Source of the DNA: Ilyobacter polytropus DSM 2926 | GTDB taxonomy: Bacteria; Fusobacteriota; Fusobacteriia; Fusobacteriales; Fusobacteriaceae | Direction of reading: 5' to 3' | Assembly: GCF_000165505.1 (NCBI RefSeq) | Contig: NC_014632.1 | Coordinates: 806,001 to 870,000, forward strand | DNA: 64,000 bases | Shown: piece after piece, positions 42,590-51,451 of the stretch | Position numbering within the stretch: the first letter of the stretch is position 1 | Layout of the letters: each line of letters opens with the position of its first letter | Translations under genes and position numbers: made by a program | Notes under the pieces: generated by a model | Database searches by the model: none | The model's input: the letters and a program-made list of their open reading frames with translations, nothing else | Told to the model about the DNA's origin: nothing

Positions 42590-43786
42590 TTAAGGTTTAA
42601 GTTTTGACAGTTCTTCTAGATCGACATCTTCTTCGTAATTGACTCCTTCAACCTTAAAGCCGTTTAATTTTAAAAATTCAGTCTTATATTTATCAAAATC
42701 TGTAAGTTCTTTAAAATTGTTTTCTGTAACTTTTTTATAGATCTCTAGAACCTCTTCTTGCACATCGTCTCTAAGCTCCCAAGAATCCGGTCTCATTCTT
42801 TTTTCAGAATCAAATTCTGGTTTATCTCCGTAAACCATGTCTGCAAAGAGTCGGTGAGTGTGCTCAATGGCATTTTCTTCGATACCTTTTTCCTCCATGA
42901 CTCTCATAAGTGCAGAGGCATACAATGGAAATATAGGTATATAGGCGCTGGCCTTTGTTACGATTGCCTTGTTTACAGCTACATAGGCCTCTCCTGATTT
43001 TTCATCTTTTAAAACTTCATCAAGGTCACGTGCAGTTTTTTCAAGATGTTCTTTGGCAGAACCGATAGTTCCATGTCTATAAATTCCCTCCATTACAGCA
43101 GGGCCTATATAGGAGTAAGCCATGGTTTTAAATCCTTCAGAGACAACATTTGCTTCTATAAGGGCCTTTACCCATAGCTCCCAGTCTTCTCCTCCCATTA
43201 CTTTTACGGTATTGGTAAGGTCCTCTTCTGTGGCAGGAGATAGAGTTACCTCTTCCATACTTTCTTTTTCCACATTAAAAGTAAATCCAGTGAGTGACTC
43301 CCCCTGAGGTCTGAGATTTGACTTATAGATTTTGTTTGTGTCAGGATCAGTTCTCATACCAGAGGCCAGAGAATAAACCAGAAGGTCTATCTTTCCTCCG
43401 AATTCCTCTTTTATATATTTTATTACTTCTTCTTTCATGTTGTGGGAAAAAGCATCACCGAGGATATTTTTTGCAATAAGACCTTTTTTCTCTGCTTCTT
43501 CTCTAAACCAGATATTACTGTACCATCCGGCACTTCCTACTTTTCTCTTTGAACCCTCTCTTTCGAAGGAAACCCCTATAGTATCGGAATCTGAACCTCC
43601 GAAAGCCAAAGATATCCTTGTGGCCAGTCCGTATCCTGATGAGGCACCGATTATCAGTACTTTTTTGGCACCCTTGTATTTTTTAGAATTTTCCACATAT
43701 TTTATCTGATTTAAAACTTCCTCTTTACATCCTACAGGATGGCAGTTAAGTGCAAGACTTCCCTTGATTTTAGGCTTTATAACCAT
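42590..43786 (-). CDS. fabV: Trans-2-enoyl-CoA/ACP reductase, FabV/TER family
   Basis: A 398-residue NADH-dependent reductase that saturates enoyl-ACP or crotonyl-CoA. The N-terminal VIKPKIKGSLALNCHPVGC, the cofactor motif IGASSGYGLATRISLAFGG near residue 48 and the catalytic Y-x8-K as YRHGTIGSAK near 235 identify it. In butyrate-forming anaerobes TER supplies butyryl-CoA, which would feed the ptb-buk pair seen at 28-30 kb; a fatty-acid role is equally possible. It is flanked by a terminator and appears to be monocistronic. Confidence 0.92.
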   Translation of the reverse strand: MVIKPKIKGSLALNCHPVGCKEEVLNQIKYVENSKKYKGAKKVLIIGASSGYGLATRISLAFGGSDSDTIGVSFEREGSKRKVGSAGWYSNIWFREEAEKKGLIAKNILGDAFSHNMKEEVIKYIKEEFGGKIDLLVYSLASGMRTDPDTNKIYKSNLRPQGESLTGFTFNVEKESMEEVTLSPATEEDLTNTVKVMGGEDWELWVKALIEANVVSEGFKTMAYSYIGPAVMEGIYRHGTIGSAKEHLEKTARDLDEVLKDEKSGEAYVAVNKAIVTKASAYIPIFPLYASALMRVMEEKGIEENAIEHTHRLFADMVYGDKPEFDSEKRMRPDSWELRDDVQEEVLEIYKKVTENNFKELTDFDKYKTEFLKLNGFKVEGVNYEEDVDLEELSKLKP

Positions 43787-43823
43787 TTATTTTATCCTCC
43801 GATTTTAGAATTTACCAGGTATT

Positions 43824-44723
43824 TTAACATTTTTTGACTGATTTTTCAATTTTGAGATCTTTTTCACCTGTAATTATATATTTTTTTAATAACATTGCAG
43901 GGTTGTAGGATTCTTTTGCTTTTTTGATTCCGTCTATACCTAGATCCTCCTCTCTGTTTACATATTCTAGATGTGAAAATTCTTTTTTTAGAAAAATTTT
44001 GTTCATCTCCTGATATACTCCTTGGTATTTTATATCTCCTTTTTCTATATGTATGAGCCCTGTATTTGGTGTAATCTCTTCTCCTATGGAAAAAGCGACT
44101 ATATCTCCCTGCACCCTAAGAAGTCCCCCCTTGAGATAAAGAGATTCATAATTTTCAAAGATTTCTCTTATCCCAAGGCTTTCTTTGTCTAGCCCCTTAT
44201 AGATACTGCATTCTCTGTCTTGACACCATTTGTCTTCAAAGTCCATTACCTCTTTTATATTTGTACTGTCTATTTTTTCATATGAAAAATCATATATTTT
44301 TTCAAATCTGTTTACCTGGTTTTTTTTATTGTGAAATTTTCTTCCTTTTAACTCTATAAGTTTTTCCACCTTATAAAGGTAATCAAATCTGTCTCTTTCC
44401 TCTTGAAATGAAAAGTAATCTTCAAGAAGTATTCTCACTCCCTCAGGAACAGCACGTATCACTGTATTGACTTTTAAGAGCTCTGATATTTGTTTTTTTA
44501 TTTTTCTGAAATCCCCATGTTTAGGTAGCGGGATATAATAAAATTCACTTTTATCTTCAGTTCCTTTTATATATAATATATCGTCATTGATTTTGTATTT
44601 TAGATTTTTTCCTATTCTCCATATAAAAAGGTTTGTAAAGGTAAGGTCACCTGTCTGAAACCTTCCTAGTAAAAATTCATTGAGTCTTTCTCTGTCGTCT
44701 AACTCGATATTTTTCCATTCCAT
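43824..44723 (-). CDS. DUF2156 (lysyl-phosphatidylglycerol synthase C-terminal-like) protein
   Basis: A 299-residue soluble protein of the DUF2156 group, which has two GNAT-like folds related to the catalytic part of MprF. Seen: the FTNLFIWRIGKNLKYKINDDILYI start, a middle KNQVNRFEKIYDFSYEKID block, and the C-terminal IEKGDIKYQGVYQEMNKIFL and YVNREEDLGIDGIKKAKESYNP segments. Lacking the membrane flippase part of MprF, it probably does not modify lipids in the same way. The acceptor is unknown. AGGTGG lies upstream of its ATG. Confidence 0.8.
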   Translation of the reverse strand: MEWKNIELDDRERLNEFLLGRFQTGDLTFTNLFIWRIGKNLKYKINDDILYIKGTEDKSEFYYIPLPKHGDFRKIKKQISELLKVNTVIRAVPEGVRILLEDYFSFQEERDRFDYLYKVEKLIELKGRKFHNKKNQVNRFEKIYDFSYEKIDSTNIKEVMDFEDKWCQDRECSIYKGLDKESLGIREIFENYESLYLKGGLLRVQGDIVAFSIGEEITPNTGLIHIEKGDIKYQGVYQEMNKIFLKKEFSHLEYVNREEDLGIDGIKKAKESYNPAMLLKKYIITGEKDLKIEKSVKKC

Positions 44724-44799
44724 GCAACCACCTCTTGTTTATATAGATTAGATTTTAAGAAGGTTTTCCTTTTTACCCAAATGAGGAAATAAAAAGAAT

Positions 44800-44813
44800 C
44801 TTGTATAGACAAG
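44800..44813. promoter_or_regulatory. GntR-type operator overlapping the manA promoter
   Basis: CTTGTATAGACAAG matches the two sites upstream of the PTS gene (46703, 46748) at 12 or 13 of 14 positions. It overlaps the -35 box of the promoter at 44806-44834, so bound regulator would block transcription of manA and its own gene. Confidence 0.7.
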
Positions 44814-44834
44814 CCGACTGAATTTAAGTATAAT
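44806..44834 (+). promoter_or_regulatory. Promoter of the manA-regulator unit
   Basis: TAGACA, 17-bp spacer, perfect TATAAT, with a leader of only about 16 nt before the AAGGAGG-preceded ATG. The -35 box lies within the 44800-44813 operator. Confidence 0.7.
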
Positions 44835-44856
44835 AGAATTAAAAAGGAGGGATAAA

Positions 44857-45825
44857 ATGTATCCGTTAAAATTTAAAAAATGTTTTATCGAAAAAATATG
44901 GGGGGGAAGAGCCTTTGAAAGCGTCCTCGATATAAAGCTTCCTGAAAATAAAAAAATAGGTGAGTTGTGGGAAGTAAGTTCTCATAAAAACGGGATGTCT
45001 TATGTTGAAAATGGAGATTTAGCAGGTAAAAGCCTCGAAGAACTAATGGAGAGTTCAGGTGAAGAACTTCTAGGAAAAGAAGTCTATAACAGGTTTAAGG
45101 GAAAATTTCCTGTTCTTATAAAGTATCTTGATGTAAATGACAGACTTTCTGTACAGGTTCATCCTAGTGACGAATACGCCCTGAGAGTAGAAAAAGAATT
45201 CGGTAAGTCTGAAGCTTGGTATATAATAGATGCCAGCCCTGATGCCAAACTTATAATGGGACTTAAGGAAGGAATGACAAAAGAAGAGTTTACAGAAAAA
45301 GCCAAGGCTGGAAACTTTGAAGATATGTTTAATATAATATCAGTAAATAAAGGTGACTGCATCTATGTGAAACCAGGTCTAGTTCATGCAAGTCTAGAGG
45401 GGTCTGTAGTGATCTGTGAAGTTCAGCAAAATTCAGACACCACGTACAGAATATATGACTTTGACAGGGTGACAGACGGAAAGAAGAGAGAACTTCATAT
45501 AGACAAGGCAGCAGATGTTATAAATTTTGATGAACATCCAGAGATAACCACTGTAGATACCAGAAAAAGTATCAGACTAGAAGGGGCAGTGAAGGAAGAG
45601 GTAGTTAGATGCCAGTACTTTAATATTGACAGACTTCAAGTAGAAGGAGTCTATGATGACCAGGTGAGTCCGAGTTTTAGAGTATACTCCATCCTTGAGG
45701 GCGAGGGTAAGATTGTTCACTCTGGAAAAGAGTATTCTGCTAAAAAGGGGGATACATATTTTATTCCGGCAGGACTAGATGTGAGTATAGAGGGAAAATT
45801 GGATATACTGAAATCCTTTCTGTAA
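44857..45825 (+). CDS. manA: Mannose-6-phosphate isomerase, class I
   Basis: A 322-residue zinc enzyme interconverting mannose 6-phosphate and fructose 6-phosphate. The N-terminal FKKCFIEKIWGGRAFE, the LIKYLDVNDRLSVQVHPSD block near residue 90 (zinc ligands), the KPGLVHASLEG segment near 174 and VICEVQQNSDTTYRIYDFDR near 190 follow the ManA/GMP-like cupin pattern. Placed directly before the GntR regulator and the PTS-mannosidase genes, it would feed the mannose 6-phosphate released by the mannosidase into glycolysis. Confidence 0.93.
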   Translation: MYPLKFKKCFIEKIWGGRAFESVLDIKLPENKKIGELWEVSSHKNGMSYVENGDLAGKSLEELMESSGEELLGKEVYNRFKGKFPVLIKYLDVNDRLSVQVHPSDEYALRVEKEFGKSEAWYIIDASPDAKLIMGLKEGMTKEEFTEKAKAGNFEDMFNIISVNKGDCIYVKPGLVHASLEGSVVICEVQQNSDTTYRIYDFDRVTDGKKRELHIDKAADVINFDEHPEITTVDTRKSIRLEGAVKEEVVRCQYFNIDRLQVEGVYDDQVSPSFRVYSILEGEGKIVHSGKEYSAKKGDTYFIPAGLDVSIEGKLDILKSFL

Positions 45826-45837
45826 AGGGGGAAAATA

Positions 45838-46560
45838 ATGCTAACAAAACATGAAGAGATAGAAAAATTTATATTAAATGGAGTAATTAAAGGAAATTAC
45901 AAACCCGATGAGAAGGTGCCTTCGGAAAATCAGCTGGCTGAAAGTTTTTCTGTAAGCAGGATGACAGCCAGAAAAGCCCTTGATACCCTGGTAACCAAGG
46001 GTTATTTATACAAGATCAAGGGTAAGGGAACCTATGTAAAAGACAGGGAGAACAGGGATATAATCTATCTAGACGAGATGATAGGTTTTACGAAAAGGGT
46101 AAGGAGAACAGGAAAAGTTCCACGAACAGACGTAAAAGCCTTTGAACTAATAAAGCCAAGTGAAGATATAGCAGCTAGGCTTGGAATTACAACTAAAGAT
46201 GATGTGTATTATATCGAAAGAATCCGTAATATAGATAATGAGCCCGTTATTTTAGAGGTGACTTATATGCCTGCTTATATATCTCCTGATCTCACAATAG
46301 ATCATGTACAAAAGTCAAAATATGATTACCTAAGAGCAAAAGGGCACCGGATAGAAGAGATGGTCAAAGAATATATCCCGGTAATTCCTGAATCTAAAGT
46401 AAGGGAGGATCTTTCTTTAGATAAAAATATGACTGTATTTAAAATAGAACTTATTTCTATATTAGAGGACAGGAGTATATTTGAGTATACTAAATTGTAC
46501 TATAATCAAAATAAATACAGATTTCTTCAGATAACAAAAAACACCGGAAAGAGTTTTTAA
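45838..46560 (+). CDS. mngR: GntR-family (HutC/UTRA) regulator, MngR-like
   Basis: A 240-residue regulator. The N-terminal winged helix (KPDEKVPSENQLAESFSVSRMTARKALDTLVTKGYLYKIKGKGTYV, residues 22-66) is followed by a UTRA ligand domain with the YIERIRNIDNEPVILEVTYMP pattern. E. coli MngR, which represses mannosylglycerate genes, is of this type. Three palindromic sites (44800, 46703, 46748) lie upstream of its own unit and of the PTS gene, as expected for autoregulation. GGGGGAAAA precedes the ATG, 13 nt after manA. A terminator overlaps its stop codon. Confidence 0.85.
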   Translation: MLTKHEEIEKFILNGVIKGNYKPDEKVPSENQLAESFSVSRMTARKALDTLVTKGYLYKIKGKGTYVKDRENRDIIYLDEMIGFTKRVRRTGKVPRTDVKAFELIKPSEDIAARLGITTKDDVYYIERIRNIDNEPVILEVTYMPAYISPDLTIDHVQKSKYDYLRAKGHRIEEMVKEYIPVIPESKVREDLSLDKNMTVFKIELISILEDRSIFEYTKLYYNQNKYRFLQITKNTGKSF

Positions 46561-46577
46561 TCTTCTGGTGTTTTTTT
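46539..46577 (+). terminator. Terminator after the GntR regulator
   Basis: AACACCGGAAAGA pairs imperfectly with TCTTCTGGTGTT, then a seven-T run. Its left arm and loop include the stop codon. It separates the manA-regulator unit from the PTS operon. Confidence 0.75.
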
Positions 46578-46616
46578 CTGAAAATCAAAAAATCTTAAAA
46601 TTTTTTAAAATATATA

Positions 46617-46645
46617 TTGACAAATAAAGAAATAGAATATATCAT
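46617..46645 (+). promoter_or_regulatory. Promoter of the mngA-mngB operon
   Basis: Perfect TTGACA, 17-bp spacer, TATCAT. Both operator copies lie about 50 and 95 bp downstream of the expected start site, in the leader, so repression would be by roadblock or looping unless a second promoter exists. Confidence 0.55.
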
Positions 46646-46702
46646 TGTGTTAACAAAGCAAACTAGTAGAACGGAAAGAGGTCATTTTTTTTAACAATGA
46701 TT

Positions 46703-46716
46703 GTTGTATATACAAC
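46703..46716. promoter_or_regulatory. GntR-type operator 1 upstream of mngA
   Basis: GTTGTATATACAAC, a perfect 14-bp palindrome. TTGTATATACAA is also the core bound by the related UTRA regulator TreR of Bacillus, so the assignment fits the family. Confidence 0.72.
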
Positions 46717-46747
46717 TAACTGAAGCAATATTTTTTTAAGCCTTTAC

Positions 46748-46761
46748 CTTGTATATACATG
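46748..46761. promoter_or_regulatory. GntR-type operator 2 upstream of mngA
   Basis: CTTGTATATACATG, centred exactly 45 bp from operator 1 and about 20 bp before the mngA ATG. One arm base differs from the palindrome. Confidence 0.65.
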
Positions 46762-46780
46762 TAAAAATAAGGAGGAGACC

Positions 46781-48712
46781 ATGGATTTAAGAAAGTTAAC
46801 AAATGAGAATCTGATATTTTTGAACTCTGATTTTAAAAACAAAAAAGAGATACTGGATGTTTTTATCCAAAAACTTTATGACGAGGGTAAAATAACATCA
46901 AAGGAAGAATTCTATTCTGCAGTTATGGAGAGAGAGGCTATAGGGGCAACAGGGATAGGAGAGGGATTGGCTATTCCTCATGGTAAATCAGATGCAGTAA
47001 AAGAGGCATCATTTGTAGTTGCAACTCTTAATAATGAAATGGAATGGGAAACCCTAGATGAGGAACCTGTAAATCTTGTAATTTTACTGGCTATACCAAA
47101 ATCTGAAGAAGGAAGCACTCATGTTGACCTGCTGGCCAAGCTTACTACAAAGTTAGCAGATGATGACTTTAGAGAAGAACTGGTAAAATCAAAAGACCAA
47201 AAAGAATTTATAGATAAACTTAACATAGGTGAAGATACAGAAAAGTCAGAAGAAGTAATGGCTGAGGATGCCAAGACAATAGTAGCAGTAACAGCCTGTC
47301 CTGCAGGAATAGCTCATACTTATATGGCAGCAGAGGCCTTAGAAAAGGCGGGTAGAAAGCTAGGAGTAAGAGTAAAGGTAGAAAAACAAGGGGCAATGGG
47401 TATAGAGGACAGGATAACAGATGAAGATCTAAATAATGCTCATGCAGCTATATTTGCTGTGGAAGTAGCAGTAAAAGAAGCAGAAAGATTTGACGGAATT
47501 CCTGCAGTGGAAACTGCAGTAGCAGATCCTCTAAAAAGAGCAGAAGGGATAATAAAAGAAGCTCTAGAAGCTGGAAAAGATGGTAGAACTGCAGCGAAAA
47601 GAACTTCTACTCCTAGAAAAGAGATGTCAGCAGGAGAAGAGGCTAAGAAAGCACTTCTAAACGGGATATCACATATAGTTCCTCTAATCGTAGCAGGAGG
47701 TACTGTACTTGCAATAGCAGTTCTTATAAAGGAGATATTTGGTCTTCAGGAACTTTATGGTCAGGAAGGATCTTGGCTATGGATGTATAGAAAACTTTCA
47801 GGTGGAATGTTAGGAACACTAATGGTTCCTGTACTAGCAGCTTATGTGTCTTTCTCTTTAGCAGATAAACCTGGACTTGGGCCTGGATTTGCAGCTGGAC
47901 TTGCAGCTAATCTCATCAGTAGTGGATTCCTAGGCGGTATCGCAGGAGGTTTCATCGCAGGTTACACAATGAAATGGGTTAAGAAAAACGTAAGAGGTCC
48001 TCAGCATTTAAACGGATTCTTTACTTTCTATCTTTACCCTGTAATTGGTACATTGGTAGCAGGTTCACTTATGTTGTTCGTAGTAGGAAAGCCTGTGGCG
48101 GCTCTGAATACTGGTCTTACAAATTACCTTAACGGTCTGTCTGGTGGAAACGCTATGCTTCTAGGAGCAATAATCGGAGCAATGGTTTCATTTGACCTTG
48201 GGGGACCTGTAAACAAGGCAGCTTACGCATTCTGTGTAGGATCTATGGCAAACGGAAACTTTATGCCTTATGCAACATTTGCTTCTTGTAAAATGGTATC
48301 GGCTTTCACAACAACTTTAGCTACAAAACTCAGGCCACATCTTTATTCTGAAGAGGAGATTCAGTGCGGAAACTCAACTTGGATTTTAGGATTAGCAGGA
48401 ATCACAGAGGGAGCTATCCCACTTATGATAGAAGATCCATTTAGAGTTATTCCTTCATTTGTAGTAGGAACTGCAGTTACAGGTGCTATGGTAGCATCAA
48501 CAGGAATAGGACTACAGGTTCCTGGAGCTGGAATAATCTCTATGTTTGTATTAGAAGCTGGAAAACTATCAAAATTAACAGAGGCTGGAATATGGCTAGG
48601 TGCAGCTTTAGTTGGTACAGCAATATCCACTGTGGTTTTGACAGTTTTAAGAAGTAAAAAGCATAAATTATTGAAACAGCAAGCACACATGGAAAATGCT
48701 CACACAATATAA
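46781..48712 (+). CDS. mngA: PTS EIIABC of the fructose/mannosylglycerate family, MngA-like
   Basis: A 643-residue three-domain PTS transporter. IIA has phospho-His67 in GLAIPHGK, IIB begins VAVTACPAGIAHTYMAA near residue 170 with its phospho-Cys, and IIC is a membrane domain from about residue 285 with VNKAAYAFCVGSM. It resembles fruA at 34561 but ends differently. Placed between a MngR-like regulator and a GH38 mannosidase, it most likely imports 2-O-alpha-mannosyl-D-glycerate with phosphorylation at C6 of mannose. Another mannosyl sugar acid or disaccharide cannot be excluded. GGAGGAG precedes the ATG. Confidence 0.85.
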   Translation: MDLRKLTNENLIFLNSDFKNKKEILDVFIQKLYDEGKITSKEEFYSAVMEREAIGATGIGEGLAIPHGKSDAVKEASFVVATLNNEMEWETLDEEPVNLVILLAIPKSEEGSTHVDLLAKLTTKLADDDFREELVKSKDQKEFIDKLNIGEDTEKSEEVMAEDAKTIVAVTACPAGIAHTYMAAEALEKAGRKLGVRVKVEKQGAMGIEDRITDEDLNNAHAAIFAVEVAVKEAERFDGIPAVETAVADPLKRAEGIIKEALEAGKDGRTAAKRTSTPRKEMSAGEEAKKALLNGISHIVPLIVAGGTVLAIAVLIKEIFGLQELYGQEGSWLWMYRKLSGGMLGTLMVPVLAAYVSFSLADKPGLGPGFAAGLAANLISSGFLGGIAGGFIAGYTMKWVKKNVRGPQHLNGFFTFYLYPVIGTLVAGSLMLFVVGKPVAALNTGLTNYLNGLSGGNAMLLGAIIGAMVSFDLGGPVNKAAYAFCVGSMANGNFMPYATFASCKMVSAFTTTLATKLRPHLYSEEEIQCGNSTWILGLAGITEGAIPLMIEDPFRVIPSFVVGTAVTGAMVASTGIGLQVPGAGIISMFVLEAGKLSKLTEAGIWLGAALVGTAISTVVLTVLRSKKHKLLKQQAHMENAHTI

Positions 48713-48744
48713 GCACATTTGTCTAAAAAAGAAGGAGAGTAATT

Positions 48745-51381
48745 ATGAAAAAATATAAAGTACACGTAGTTCCCCATATGCACTGGGACAGAGAATGGTA
48801 CTTCACAACAGAAGAATCAAGAATCCTACTCTTAAACAACATGGAGGAAATACTTGAAAGGCTTGAAACTGATCCCCAGTATAAGTATTATGTACTAGAC
48901 GGTCAGACAGCTGTACTGGAAGATTATTTTGCCATAAAACCTGAAAATAAAGATAGAATCAAAGCTCTTGTACAGGCTGGAAAGCTGATTATAGGTCCGT
49001 GGTATTCTCAGACAGATTCTATAATTGTAAACGGAGAATCTATAACCAGAAATCTTTTATATGGAATAAAAGACTGTAAAGAGTTTGGACCTCATATGTC
49101 GATCGGTTATATCCCTGATTCTTTTGGACAAAGTGAGCAGCTTCCACAGATATTCAATGGTTTCAATATTGATAAAAGTATGTTCTGGAGAGGGTGTTCT
49201 GAGAGACACGGAACTGATAAAACTGAGTTTTACTGGGAAAGTCTTGAGGGAAGTAAGGTATTAAACCAGGTAATGCCACTAGGGTACGCCATAGGTAAAT
49301 ACCTTCCTACAGATAAAGAGGGCCTTAAAAAGAGACTAGATACTTACCTAAAGGTACTAGAGCACGGAGCAACTGGAGAAGCCCTTATTTTACCAAACGG
49401 ACACGATCAGATGCCTCTTCAAAAAAATATATTTGAGGTAATGGATACTCTAAATGAGATGTATCCCCAACATGAATTTTTTATGAGTAACTTTGATGAA
49501 GTATATAAAGATATTGAAAAAAATGCAGACCAACTAGACACAATCAGAGGGGAATTCATAGATGGAAAGTATATGAGGGTTCATAGATCAATCTCATCTA
49601 CTAGAATGGATATAAAAGATATTCATGCAAAACTTGAGTACAGAATTACCAATGTACTTGAGCCCCTCGCCGCTGTTGCAAGCAGTCTTGGGTTTGAATA
49701 TCATCACGGTCTTATAGAGCATATCTGGAAACTTATCATGAAAAACCATGCCCATGACAGTATCGGATGCTGCTGCAGTGACAAGGTTCACAGAGAGATT
49801 TTAGAAAGATTTGTCTTGGCCAGCGATAAGGTAGAGAGTCTTATCATTCATTATAAGAGAAAGATAGCAGATCATTCACCGGCAAAAGACGGTGCAGACA
49901 AACTTGTAGTATATAACCTTCTTCCTAATAAAGTAAAGAGAGTTGTAGACGCAACTGTAAGAATAAGATCCAATGATTTTAGTTTAAAGGATTATGAAGG
50001 AAATAATGTAAAATATAATGTGATTTCAAAGAAGGAGATCGATCCTGGTCTAATTGACAGACAGATCGTTCACTATGGTGTATATGAGCCGTTTTTAGAA
50101 TATGAGATTCAGTTTGAAGCTGCTGTCCCTGCAATGGGATATGAGACATTGTATATATCCAAAGTTGATGCCGAAAACAGTCCAGTAAAGCCAGAAGCTA
50201 AGGAAACACTTGAGAATGAGTTTTATACAGTGAGCTTCAATAAAAATGGTACAATCAACTTGGAAGATAAAGAACTAGACAGAGAGTATAAAAACTTGCT
50301 TCTTCTAGAAGAGGGATCAGATGACGGAGATGAGTATGACTACTCACCCCTTAGACCTGAAGAAGAGATGATCATAACCAATGAAAGTGTAAAAGCTGAT
50401 ATAGATGTATTTAGCCTTGGACTTGAAGAAAAAGCCGTAATAAAATACAGACTTGATCTGCCTCAAAATCTCGAGGACAGAAAGAAGAAGATCATCAACT
50501 CATATAACGACTTTGAAATAGAAGTATCTCTAAAAAAAGGTCAAAAGAGAGTAGATGTAAAAGTAACTATAGATAATAATGTCTCAGATCACAGATTGAG
50601 AATGCATCTGCCTACTCCTTATAAGTCATCTATCTCAGTTGCTGACCAGCATTTCGGATCTATAGAGAGACCTGTACATGACGCTGCTATGGAAGTATGG
50701 GAAAAAGAGAAGTGGAAAGAGATGCCTGTAAGTATCTATTCTATGATGAGTCTAGTGGGACTTCATAACAATGAAGAAGGACTTGCAGTTCTTACCAAAG
50801 GACTGAGAGAGTATGAGGTAATAGGTGAAGGCTATGATACCATTGCAATCACTCTTATGAGAGGTATAGGGGTTCTTGGTAAGGAGGAGTTATACTACAG
50901 ACCAGGAAGACCTTCTGGGATAAAGCTACCTACACCAGACTCTCAAATGCTTGGAAAACAAAGTTATGAGCTTTCTTTATACACTCACAAGGGACCTACA
51001 TTAGAAGGAGAAACATTTAAAGCCGCTAAGGACTATACGACATCTTATGACATCTATAATAAGATTCCTTACGATGCTATGAAACTAAACCTTGAAGACT
51101 TCAAACTGCCTTTAAGCTACAGCCTGTTTGAAGCAGAAGGCAAAGCAGAGCTAAGTGCAGTAAAAATGTCTGAAAACAATGAGTATCTTGTAGTCAGAAT
51201 TTTCAACCCTTACAGAGACAGAGAAATTGACGAGACTCTTATATTTAACAGAGAGTTTAAAGAGGTTAAGGCAGGAAACTTAAATGAAGAGGTCATAGGA
51301 GAGCTGTCTTATGACGGAAACAAAGTGAAGATAGAAAAACTAAAACCTTGCCAAGCTAGAACTATATTATTAAAACTATAA
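48745..51381 (+). CDS. mngB: GH38 alpha-mannosidase, MngB-like
   Basis: An 878-residue glycoside hydrolase family 38 enzyme, nearly the length of E. coli MngB. The N-terminal HVVPHMHWDREWYFT carries zinc-binding His and Asp residues, IGYIPDSFGQSEQLPQIF near residue 130 contains the family's catalytic nucleophile Asp, and KNHAHDSIGCC near 335 supplies further zinc ligands. The C-terminal half is the beta-sandwich part. No signal peptide is visible, so it acts in the cytoplasm on the phosphorylated product of the PTS. GAAGGAG precedes the ATG, 33 nt after mngA. Confidence 0.92.
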   Translation: MKKYKVHVVPHMHWDREWYFTTEESRILLLNNMEEILERLETDPQYKYYVLDGQTAVLEDYFAIKPENKDRIKALVQAGKLIIGPWYSQTDSIIVNGESITRNLLYGIKDCKEFGPHMSIGYIPDSFGQSEQLPQIFNGFNIDKSMFWRGCSERHGTDKTEFYWESLEGSKVLNQVMPLGYAIGKYLPTDKEGLKKRLDTYLKVLEHGATGEALILPNGHDQMPLQKNIFEVMDTLNEMYPQHEFFMSNFDEVYKDIEKNADQLDTIRGEFIDGKYMRVHRSISSTRMDIKDIHAKLEYRITNVLEPLAAVASSLGFEYHHGLIEHIWKLIMKNHAHDSIGCCCSDKVHREILERFVLASDKVESLIIHYKRKIADHSPAKDGADKLVVYNLLPNKVKRVVDATVRIRSNDFSLKDYEGNNVKYNVISKKEIDPGLIDRQIVHYGVYEPFLEYEIQFEAAVPAMGYETLYISKVDAENSPVKPEAKETLENEFYTVSFNKNGTINLEDKELDREYKNLLLLEEGSDDGDEYDYSPLRPEEEMIITNESVKADIDVFSLGLEEKAVIKYRLDLPQNLEDRKKKIINSYNDFEIEVSLKKGQKRVDVKVTIDNNVSDHRLRMHLPTPYKSSISVADQHFGSIERPVHDAAMEVWEKEKWKEMPVSIYSMMSLVGLHNNEEGLAVLTKGLREYEVIGEGYDTIAITLMRGIGVLGKEELYYRPGRPSGIKLPTPDSQMLGKQSYELSLYTHKGPTLEGETFKAAKDYTTSYDIYNKIPYDAMKLNLEDFKLPLSYSLFEAEGKAELSAVKMSENNEYLVVRIFNPYRDREIDETLIFNREFKEVKAGNLNEEVIGELSYDGNKVKIEKLKPCQARTILLKL

Positions 51382-51384
51382 AAG

Positions 51385-51410
51385 AAGGGCAGCTTAAAGG
51401 CTGCCCTTTT
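51385..51410 (+). terminator. Intercistronic hairpin after mngB
   Basis: AAGGGCAGC, 6-nt loop, GCTGCCCTT, then TT and GCC. The stem is strong but the T run is short, so it is likely an attenuator or 3'-end stabiliser rather than a full stop before glycerate kinase. Confidence 0.65.
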
Positions 51411-51451
51411 GCCAATAAAATCAGGTTAAATATAAACTAGGAGGAGATAAA

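Noticed and set aside
46781-48712. Second fructose PTS rather than MngA
   Set aside because: It shares the domain layout of fruA, but no 1-phosphofructokinase is nearby; the adjoining GH38 mannosidase, GntR/UTRA regulator and operators favour mannosylglycerate, with residual doubt about the exact sugar.
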